A stretch of 64,000 nucleotides of DNA, taken from the NCBI GenBank assembly GCA_046047615.1, contig JBJOHO010000067.1:1-64000 (forward strand), read 5' to 3'. Shown here piece by piece: positions 57,507 through 64,000 of this stretch. The notes beneath the pieces are model-generated. The model ran no database searches, was not told the origin of the DNA, and worked only from the letters and a program-made list of their open reading frames with translations. Origin of the DNA: ZC4RG30 sp046047615 (lineage in GTDB: Bacteria; Pseudomonadota; Gammaproteobacteria; Steroidobacterales; Steroidobacteraceae). The first letter of the stretch is position 1; each line of letters opens with the position of its first letter. A program made the position numbers and the translations under genes.

Positions 57507-59014
57507 CAAGCCCTCCGTGGGCCGGCGTAGCGCACGCGCCCCGATTCCAGTTCCAGTTCGTGGGTCGTGCCCGGTGGCCACTCATTGCGATGATGGCTGA
57601 CCAGCACCAGCGTGACGCCCTGCGTCTGCAGTTCGTGCAGGCGTCGCAGCAGTTCCTCGCGCGTGGCCGTATCGACGCCGGCAAACGGCTCGTCCAGCAG
57701 CAGCAGGCGCGGCCGGGTGACCCAGGCCCGCGCGAACAGCACACGCCGCAACTGGCCATAGGAGAGCTGCCGCAGGGTCCGTGCGGCCAGATCCTGCAGG
57801 CCGAAGTCCGCCAGCGCCCGCAGCGACTTGCGCTTTTCGGCGGATGTCAGCGGCTGGTTGAGGCCGATGCTGGCGTGCAGTCCCGAGCCGACGACGTCGA
57901 GCACCTGTTCCTGCTGCGGATGATCGGCCTGCAACTGGGGCGTGATGTAGCCGACACGCTGCCGCCACTCGGGAATGCCCTCGTCCTCGCCGATGCCCGC
58001 GCGATGCAGGGTGCCGCCGACAGCCACGGGGTAGTCACCCCACAGCGTCCGCAGCAGCGTCGACTTGCCGGCGCCATTGCGGCCGTGGATCACCCAGCAG
58101 TCGCCGGCGTGCACCGTGAGGTCGATGCGGTGGAGCAAGTGCGCGTCTTCGAGGTGCACGTCGGCGCGCCGCATCTGCAGCAACACTTCAGGCTTCTTGC
58201 GCGCCTTTGGCGCAGCGGCAACCTGGCCTGCGGCCAGCGGCGTGGCGCCTGCCTCGCGGAAGGCCCCGGCAAGGGCCTTGGGCGTCAGCCGGCCACGCCG
58301 CAGCAGCACGCCATCACGCAGCACGGCCAGATGCGTTGCCGAAGGGGGCACGTCCTCGGCCCGGTGGGTGGTGAGCACCCAGGGCATCGCTGAACGTGTG
58401 CTGGCGCGCAGCCAGGCCTGGAAACGCGCGCGGTTCACTTCGTCCAGGCCGTTGGTGATCTCGTCAAGCAGCAGCAGCGCCGGACGCCAGGCCAGTGCAC
58501 GGGCCAGCAGCACCAGCCGCCGCTCGCCGTAGGACAACGTGAGGAAGGGGCGTCCGGCCAGATGGTCGATCTGCAGCCGATGCAACAGTTGCGCCACCCG
58601 GGCCTGGCCGCTGGCGGTGAGCGGCCCCGCAGGAATGTCGGCGCGCTGCACACCCGTGCCCACCACGACGGCTGCGGGGAAATTCCAGTCGTAGCGCTCG
58701 TAGCGGTCCTGCCGCTCCGGCCCGAGGTAGGCGATCTCGTCCTTCACGCCACCGGCCAGGTCCTGCAACCCGCCCTTCCAGCGGTAGCGGCGGATCGCCG
58801 GCTTGGCCGCGAAGTCATCGGGGGGCGTGGGCCAGACGTCGCCGGCCAGCATCTTCAGCAGTTGCGTCTTGCCGGCGCCGTTGCCGCCGGCCAGCACCCA
58901 GCGCTCGCCCGGTCGGACACGCCACGCCAGGTCGCGCAGGACCGGATGGCCATCGTAGGAGAGGTCAATGTGGCGCAGTTCGACGTCGAGCCAGCGCCGG
59001 TCGGAGATCGTCAT
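57506..59014 (-). CDS. Duplicated ABC ATPase, ModF/PhrA-like
   Basis: This 502-residue soluble protein has two ABC domains and no TM segments. Domain one has Walker A LAGGNGAGKTQLL, signature LTLSYGERRLVLLARAL and Walker B LLLLDEITNGLD. Domain two has IHGRNGAGKSTLL, LRQLSYGQLRRVLFARA and LLLLDEPFAGVD. The signatures LSYGE and LSYGQ and the domain plan match ModF (PhrA), a molybdate-linked ABC protein of unclear role, rather than ABC-F translation factors. ATG at 59014 is chosen over an ATG at 59089 that lies in the divergent promoter area. It precedes the gamma-carbonic anhydrase. Confidence 0.88.
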   Translation of the reverse strand: MTISDRRWLDVELRHIDLSYDGHPVLRDLAWRVRPGERWVLAGGNGAGKTQLLKMLAGDVWPTPPDDFAAKPAIRRYRWKGGLQDLAGGVKDEIAYLGPERQDRYERYDWNFPAAVVVGTGVQRADIPAGPLTASGQARVAQLLHRLQIDHLAGRPFLTLSYGERRLVLLARALAWRPALLLLDEITNGLDEVNRARFQAWLRASTRSAMPWVLTTHRAEDVPPSATHLAVLRDGVLLRRGRLTPKALAGAFREAGATPLAAGQVAAAPKARKKPEVLLQMRRADVHLEDAHLLHRIDLTVHAGDCWVIHGRNGAGKSTLLRTLWGDYPVAVGGTLHRAGIGEDEGIPEWRQRVGYITPQLQADHPQQEQVLDVVGSGLHASIGLNQPLTSAEKRKSLRALADFGLQDLAARTLRQLSYGQLRRVLFARAWVTRPRLLLLDEPFAGVDTATREELLRRLHELQTQGVTLVLVSHHRNEWPPGTTHELELESGRVRYAGPRRA

Positions 59015-59087
59015 GGCGCGCAAGTGTGCCGCGTGGTCGCGGAAAAGTCCTGATGCCGCCGCGTTGAACCGGGGTGATGATCGCCCC

Positions 59088-61475
59088 ATGGACAGCTACG
59101 ACACGCGCCTCGTCATCCCTCTGGACCAGTTGCGCCGCGACGATGTGCCGCAGGTGGGCGGCAAGAACGCCTCGCTGGGCGAGATGCTCGGTGCGCTCGG
59201 GCCCTTGGGCATCCGCGTGCCGGGAGGCTTCGCCACCACTGCCCAGGCCTACCGCGGATTCCTCGCGCAGGACGGCCTGGACCATCGCATCCCTGCGTTG
59301 CTGGCCACGCTCGACGTGGCCGACGTGGATGCCCTCGCCCGCTGCGGCCAGCAGATCCGCGACTGGATCCTCGCCACGCCGCTCCCTGCGGCGCTGGAGT
59401 CGGCGGTGCGCGCCGCGTTTGCACAGGCCGCGGCAGGTTGCAGCGACGACGTGTCCTGGGCGGTGCGCTCTTCGGCCACCGCCGAGGACCTGCCGACGGC
59501 CTCCTTCGCCGGCCAGCAGGAAACCTACCTGAATGTGCGCGGCATCGACGGTGTGCTGGAGCACCTGCGGCGCGTCTTCGCCTCGCTCTATACCGACCGC
59601 GCGATCGCCTACCGCGTGCACCAGGGCTTCCGCCATGAAGTCGTGGCGCTGTCGGCGGCGGTGCAGCGCATGGTGCGCAGCGACCTCGGCGCCTCGGGCG
59701 TGATGTTCACGCTCGATACCGAGAGCGGCTTCCGCGACGTCGTGCTCGTCACCAGCACCTGGGGGCTGGGCGAGCCCCTGGTGCAGGGCGCGGTCAATCC
59801 TGACGAGTTCCACGTGCACAAGCCGACGCTCGCGCGCGGCAAGACGGCGGTGATCCGCCGCCAACTCGGCAGCAAGCGCATCCGCATGGTGTTCGATGCG
59901 GCCCATGTGCGCACGGAAGAGACACCCGAGGCCTTGCAGCAGCGCTTCTCGCTCGCCGACGCGCAGGTTCAGGACCTGGCGCGCATGGCCGTGTCGATCG
60001 AGCAGCATTACGGCTGCCCGATGGACATCGAGTGGGGTCTGGATGGCCTCGACGGCCAGCTCTACATCCTGCAGGCACGGCCCGAGACCGTGCAGTCGCG
60101 GCGCAGCGGGGTGGCGGCGCGGCCGGTGCTGCAGGCGCGTTCGCGGGTGCTGCTGCGGGGCCAGGCCATCGGCCACCTCATCGGCGCAGGCCGGGTGCGC
60201 AAGATCGCCGCTGCCGCCGACCGCAACCGTGTGCAGGCGGGCGACGTGCTGGTCGCCGACATGACCGACCCGGACTGGGAGCCGGTGATGCAACGCGCCG
60301 CGGCCATCGTCACGGACCGCGGTGGACGCACTTGCCATGCGGCCATCATCGCGCGCGAGCTGGGCATCCCGGCGGTGGTGGGCTGCGTTGATGCCCTGCA
60401 GCGCCTGACCGAGGGACAGCCGGTGACCGTGAGCTGTGCCGAGGGCGAGCGTGGTGAGGTGCTGGAGGGGCTGCTGCCCTTCACTGCACGGGAGGACGCA
60501 GCCACGGACCTGCCGCCCGCGCCAGTGAAACTCATGATGAACGTGGGCAACCCGCAGCGCGCCTACGAATTCGCACAGTTGCCGGGCGACGGCGTGGGCC
60601 TGGCGCGGCTGGAGTTCATCATCGCCAACCTCATCGGCCTGCATCCCAAGGCCGTGCTCGAGGTCGATGCGCTCGACGCGCCCTTGCGGCGCGAGGTGCT
60701 GCAGGCCGCGCAGGGTTATGCGGATCCCCGGCGCTTCTTCGTCGACAAGCTGGCAGAGGGCATCGCAACGATCGCAGCCGCCTTCTGGCCGCGGCCGGTG
60801 GTGGTGCGCCTGTCGGACTTCAAGTCCAACGAATACCGCAAGCTGCGCGGCGGCGACCGCTATGAGCCGGAGGAAGAAAACCCGATGCTGGGCTTCCGCG
60901 GCGCCTCCCGCTTCATCGCTCCGGACTTCGCCGGCTGCTTCGCGATGGAATGCGAAGCCCTGCGCCAGGTGCGCGGCGCCATGGGCCTGACCAACGTGCA
61001 GGTGATGGTTCCCTTCGTGCGCACGCTGGGCGAGGCTGCGGCCGTGGAGGCGCTGCTGGCCCAGCAGGGCCTGGCGCGCGGCAGCGGCGCCGGCACCGAC
61101 GGCCAGGGCGGCCTGCAATTGATCATGATGTGCGAAATCCCCGCCAACGTGCTGCTGGCAGCAGAGTTCCTGCAGCACTTCGACGGCTTCAGCATCGGCA
61201 GCAACGATCTCACCCAACTGACGCTGGGCGTCGACCGGGATTCAGCGCTGGTGGCCAGCGCCTTCGACGAGCGCGACCCGGCGGTCAAACAGTTGCTGGC
61301 GCGGGCGATAGAGGCCTGCCACGCGGCCGGCAAGCGGATCGGCATCTGCGGACAAGGCCCCTCGGACCATCCGGACCTTGCGCAATGGCTGGTGGCGCAG
61401 GGCATCGACTCGCTGTCGCTGAACCCGGACAGCGTGGCCTCGACCTGGCAACGGCTGGTGCAGCGCAAGGTATAG
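59088..61475 (+). CDS. ppsA: Phosphoenolpyruvate synthase
   Basis: This 795-residue cytoplasmic enzyme makes PEP from pyruvate and ATP in gluconeogenesis. The ATP-grasp domain begins VGGKNASLGEML. The phosphohistidine domain has His417 in DRGGRTCHAAIIA. The PEP-binding TIM barrel includes GVGLARLEFIIAN, SDFKSNEYRKLRGG and SIGSNDLTQLTLGVDRDS, with a late Cys in GICGQGPSDHPD. The length is typical. ATG at 59088 is chosen because the conserved start follows. It is divergent from the ModF-like gene. Confidence 0.97.
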   Translation: MDSYDTRLVIPLDQLRRDDVPQVGGKNASLGEMLGALGPLGIRVPGGFATTAQAYRGFLAQDGLDHRIPALLATLDVADVDALARCGQQIRDWILATPLPAALESAVRAAFAQAAAGCSDDVSWAVRSSATAEDLPTASFAGQQETYLNVRGIDGVLEHLRRVFASLYTDRAIAYRVHQGFRHEVVALSAAVQRMVRSDLGASGVMFTLDTESGFRDVVLVTSTWGLGEPLVQGAVNPDEFHVHKPTLARGKTAVIRRQLGSKRIRMVFDAAHVRTEETPEALQQRFSLADAQVQDLARMAVSIEQHYGCPMDIEWGLDGLDGQLYILQARPETVQSRRSGVAARPVLQARSRVLLRGQAIGHLIGAGRVRKIAAAADRNRVQAGDVLVADMTDPDWEPVMQRAAAIVTDRGGRTCHAAIIARELGIPAVVGCVDALQRLTEGQPVTVSCAEGERGEVLEGLLPFTAREDAATDLPPAPVKLMMNVGNPQRAYEFAQLPGDGVGLARLEFIIANLIGLHPKAVLEVDALDAPLRREVLQAAQGYADPRRFFVDKLAEGIATIAAAFWPRPVVVRLSDFKSNEYRKLRGGDRYEPEEENPMLGFRGASRFIAPDFAGCFAMECEALRQVRGAMGLTNVQVMVPFVRTLGEAAAVEALLAQQGLARGSGAGTDGQGGLQLIMMCEIPANVLLAAEFLQHFDGFSIGSNDLTQLTLGVDRDSALVASAFDERDPAVKQLLARAIEACHAAGKRIGICGQGPSDHPDLAQWLVAQGIDSLSLNPDSVASTWQRLVQRKV

Positions 61476-61520
61476 TTCCCCCACGGGCGCCACAGCGGTG
61501 CCAGACAGAGGGGGAGTCTG

Positions 61521-61925
61521 ATGGGGGCAGTACTGCAGGACGCACACCGCAAGGTGCTGCGGCGCGAGACGGTGGCCGGCATCGCCGTCAACGCCATTGT
61601 GCCTCCCGCCATCATCGCGGCCCTGGGCGTGCCGCCCCCACAGGCGCTGACGGGCCCTGCGGGCGCCCTGCCCGGCCTCATCATGGCCTCCGCGGCCGCC
61701 GCCTTCCTGATGACGCTGATCGTCACCACCGTGCTGCGCAGGGCCGTCCGCAAAGGTGCTGCACCGGCACTGGCCTGGCCGCGCGCAGCCCGTGGCTGGA
61801 TGCGCATGCTGCCTGCCGCACTGCCGCTGGCGCCTGCGCCGGCGCACGCGTTCAACGTCGGCTTCGGCGCCCTCGTCGGCGCGACCGTGTCGCGGCCGAT
61901 CGTGCTGCTGGCCTTGGCGGACTGA
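61521..61925 (+). CDS. Small membrane protein of unknown function
   Basis: This 134-residue protein has three hydrophobic segments: about 17-35 (VAGIAVNAIVPPAIIAALG), about 48-67 (LPGLIMASAAAAFLMTLIV) and about 112-131. Basic residues between the second and third favour an inner-membrane protein. GGGGGAG stands six bases before the ATG. It lies between ppsA and the DUF3667-like gene with small gaps on both sides. No family is recognised. Confidence 0.75.
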   Translation: MGAVLQDAHRKVLRRETVAGIAVNAIVPPAIIAALGVPPPQALTGPAGALPGLIMASAAAAFLMTLIVTTVLRRAVRKGAAPALAWPRAARGWMRMLPAALPLAPAPAHAFNVGFGALVGATVSRPIVLLALAD

Positions 61926-61932
61926 CCCTGCC

Positions 61933-62829
61933 GTGGTGACGCAGAGCGAGGCCGTCGTCCACTGTCTCGATTGCGGCGCCGCCGTCTCCGGCAAGTTCTG
62001 CGCCGAGTGCGGCCAGTCGCGCGACGTGCACCTGCGGTCGGTGCACGAACTGCTGCACGACGTCACGCACACACTGACACACACGGACTCGCGGCTGTGG
62101 CGCACGCTGCGCACACTGTTGCTGCAACCGGGCCAACTGTCGCGGGCCTGGTGCGCCGGCCAGCACGCACGGTTCATCCCGCCGTTCCGCCTCTACCTGG
62201 TGGTGTCCGCGCTGTTCTTTGCGCTCATCGCCGTGCTCCCGGCGGCGATGCCAGACCCCGGCGGCGCCGGCATGGGCACCACGGGCACCGGCGCGGCAGT
62301 GGAATTCAGCGACGGCAACGGCTGCGAGGTGACGGCAAACGTCCAGTTGCCCGGCCTGCCCGACGCGGCGGAACGCCTGCGCCGGACCTGCGAACAGGCC
62401 CAGCGTGACGGCGGCAGGCAATTCCTCGCCCGGTTGCGCAGCGATGCGCCGACGCTGCTGTTCTGTCTGGTGCCCTTCGCTGCGATCTTCGCCTCGCTGC
62501 TGTACTGGCGGCCCAGGCGCCGCTACATCGAGCATCTGGTGTTCGGACTGCACAGCCAGACCGTGCTGTTCGTGTTGCTGTCCATCGGTCTGGGTGTCGA
62601 GGCCGTGTCCAGTGCAACAGGCGTACCGGCTGCGCCCGTTACCGCCGTCGGCTTCGGCCTCGCGTTCGCGCTGGTCTGGTACCTCTACACCGGCATGCGG
62701 ACCTTCTACGGGCAGGGCCGCCTCCGCACGCTGGCCAAGCTGGCGACGATGGCGGCGGTGCATGCCGTGCTGCTCCTGACACTGTCCACGCTCGGCATGA
62801 TCCACGCCGCGCTGACGCCCGCACCCTGA
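61933..62829 (+). CDS. DUF3667-type zinc-ribbon membrane protein
   Basis: This protein of about 298 residues has an N-terminal zinc ribbon (CLDCGAAVSGKFCAECGQ, CX2C-CX2C). A segment with HELLHDVTHTLTHTDSRLW and LRTLLLQPGQLSRAW follows, typical of DUF3667 proteins, then several TM segments (FRLYLVVSALFFALIAVLP and others). GTG at 61933 or 61936 is the likely start. The function of the family is unknown. The first TM is followed by a periplasmic loop with two Cys. The MFS transporter gene starts about 20 bases later. Confidence 0.85.
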   Translation: MVTQSEAVVHCLDCGAAVSGKFCAECGQSRDVHLRSVHELLHDVTHTLTHTDSRLWRTLRTLLLQPGQLSRAWCAGQHARFIPPFRLYLVVSALFFALIAVLPAAMPDPGGAGMGTTGTGAAVEFSDGNGCEVTANVQLPGLPDAAERLRRTCEQAQRDGGRQFLARLRSDAPTLLFCLVPFAAIFASLLYWRPRRRYIEHLVFGLHSQTVLFVLLSIGLGVEAVSSATGVPAAPVTAVGFGLAFALVWYLYTGMRTFYGQGRLRTLAKLATMAAVHAVLLLTLSTLGMIHAALTPAP

Positions 62830-62851
62830 AGCCGCCAAGGAAAAACGCCCC

Positions 62852-64000
62852 ATGACGCCGTCACCGGAAGACGCACTGCCCCGCCACCACGCGGCCACGG
62901 CGAGCGAGAAGCGCGTGATCATTGCCTCCTCGCTGGGCACCGTGTTCGAGTGGTACGACTTCTACCTGTACGGCCTGCTGGCCACGATCATCTCGGCGCA
63001 GTTCTTCTCGGGCGTCAACGAGACCACCGCCTTCATCTTCGCGCTGGGCGCCTTCGCCGCGGGCTTTGCGGTGCGCCCCTTCGGCGCACTGGTGTTCGGC
63101 CGCATCGGCGACCTGGTCGGCCGCAAGAACACCTTCCTGGTGACCATGGGCCTGATGGGCCTGTCGACCTTCGTCGTCGGCCTGCTGCCTTCGCAAGCCA
63201 GCATCGGCGTGGCGGCCCCGGTGCTGCTGGTGCTGATGCGCCTGCTGCAGGGCCTGGCGCTCGGTGGCGAGTATGGTGGTGCCGCGACCTATGTCGCCGA
63301 GCACGCGCCGAACCACCGCCGCGGCCTCTACACCAGCTTCATCCAGACCACGGCGACGCTGGGGCTGTTCGCGGCGCTGCTGGTGGTGATCGGCACGCGC
63401 ACGCTGCTGGGCGAAGACGCCTTCCGCGACTGGGGCTGGCGCGTGCCCTTCCTGCTGTCGATCGTGCTGCTGGCGGTGTCGATGTGGATCCGCCTGCAAC
63501 TGGCCGAAAGCCCGGTGTTCCAGAAGATGAAGGCCGAGGGCAACGGCTCCAAGGCGCCGCTGACGGAAGCCTTCGGCCGCTGGAGCAACGCCCGGTGGGT
63601 GATCATCGCCCTGCTGGGCGCCGTCGCCGGCCAAGGCGTGGTCTGGTACACGGGGCAGTTCTACGCGCTGTTCTTCCTCGAGAAGATGCTGATGGTCGAA
63701 GGCGCGACCACCAACATGCTGATCGCCCTGGCCCTGGCGCTGGCAACGCCGTTCTTCGTGTTCTTCGGCTGGCTGTCGGACCGCATCGGCCGCAAGCCGA
63801 TCATCCTCGCCGGCTGCGCGCTGGCCGCGCTCACCTATTTCCCTGCGTTCACGCTTCTGACGGAGGCGGCCAACCCGCAGCTGGCGCGGGCGCAGGCGCA
63901 GGCCCCCGTGACCGTGGTCGCGCATGACGCCGACTGCTCGCTGCAGTTCGATCCGATCGGCCGCAATGCCTTCGACGCGCGCAGCTGCGACATCGCCAAG
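62852..64000 (+). CDS. MFS transporter, metabolite:H+ symporter type (3' truncated by window end)
   Basis: The frame is open for 383 codons from ATG at 62852 to the last base, with no stop. It is an inner-membrane MFS protein of the MHS/sugar-transporter type (ShiA/ProP-like): SLGTVFEWYDFYLYG, GRIGDLVGRKNTFL, LQGLALGGEYGGAATYVAEH and WLSDRIGRKPIIL. About nine TM segments are visible. A periplasmic insertion after the ninth TM includes DADCSLQFDP and a second Cys a few residues later, probably a disulfide loop. The substrate is likely a carboxylate or osmolyte; not assignable. Confidence 0.9.
   Translation, partial: MTPSPEDALPRHHAATASEKRVIIASSLGTVFEWYDFYLYGLLATIISAQFFSGVNETTAFIFALGAFAAGFAVRPFGALVFGRIGDLVGRKNTFLVTMGLMGLSTFVVGLLPSQASIGVAAPVLLVLMRLLQGLALGGEYGGAATYVAEHAPNHRRGLYTSFIQTTATLGLFAALLVVIGTRTLLGEDAFRDWGWRVPFLLSIVLLAVSMWIRLQLAESPVFQKMKAEGNGSKAPLTEAFGRWSNARWVIIALLGAVAGQGVVWYTGQFYALFFLEKMLMVEGATTNMLIALALALATPFFVFFGWLSDRIGRKPIILAGCALAALTYFPAFTLLTEAANPQLARAQAQAPVTVVAHDADCSLQFDPIGRNAFDARSCDIAK

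Noticed and set aside
58965..61217. A 750-codon minus-strand frame opposite ppsA
   Set aside because: Antisense shadow; the plus strand is an unambiguous PEP synthase.

Overview
The window is a GC-rich, densely packed chromosomal segment of a Gram-negative bacterium. Outer-membrane parts (Wza-type exporter, TonB receptor), RfaH/NusG-like and EPS-MarR regulators, HemF, Hsp15, PpsA and a TPP-riboswitch thiamine operon point to a proteobacterium. A gammaproteobacterium of the Nevskiales/Steroidobacterales type is my best guess, by inference only. Genes are arranged in compact operons, and at least a dozen junctions are ATGA, GTGA or TTGA stop/start overlaps. I see no tRNA, rRNA, insertion sequence, phage gene or CRISPR array.

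Layout. 0-0.5 kb: end of a VapBC toxin-antitoxin pair. 0.5-10.3 kb (minus strand): a capsule/exopolysaccharide operon in transcription order WecA-like initiating transferase, RfaH-like antiterminator, EPS-associated MarR regulator, tyrosine phosphatase, Wza, Wzz/BY-kinase, TPR membrane protein, O-antigen ligase-like polymerase, a small secreted ASH-like protein and UDP-glucuronate decarboxylase. A sigma54-like promoter lies upstream. 10.6-12.6 kb: periplasmic trypsin-like protease plus an uncharacterised exported partner. 12.7-16.9 kb: hydroxypyruvate isomerase, hybrid histidine kinase, response regulator with MarR-like output, and a tiny protein that is only a kinase dimerisation (DHp) hairpin. 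17-28 kb: two quinohemoprotein (PQQ plus heme c) dehydrogenases, each with the extra active-site Asp typical of lanthanide enzymes, together with HemF, an NmrA-type reductase, a carotenoid-oxygenase-family enzyme, an RRM RNA-binding protein, pirin and an SDR.

28-37 kb: universal stress protein, P-type cation ATPase, then a PilZ-phosphoribosyltransferase-ABC exporter (ATPase, permease, HlyD adaptor) operon. 36.7-43.6 kb (minus): M16 protease, membrane hybrid kinase, a tyrosine-less SDR and an alpha-hydroxyacid dehydrogenase in one run. 43.7-45.2 kb: MoeB-rhodanese and Hsp15. 45.2-52 kb (minus): a methyl-cycle operon (methyltransferase-like protein, adenosine kinase-like PfkB kinase, MetK, AhcY, FolD, UROD/MetE-like protein), preceded by a [2Fe-2S] ferredoxin. 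52.4-56 kb (minus): a thiamine salvage operon (TPP riboswitch, TonB receptor, PnuC/PnuT permease, thiamine-kinase-like enzyme). 56-64 kb: PhzF, gamma-carbonic anhydrase, ModF-like ABC protein, PEP synthase, two membrane proteins and a truncated MFS transporter.

Common themes are envelope polysaccharide export under several layers of control, periplasmic PQQ/heme oxidation, and salvage of cofactors and methyl-cycle by-products.
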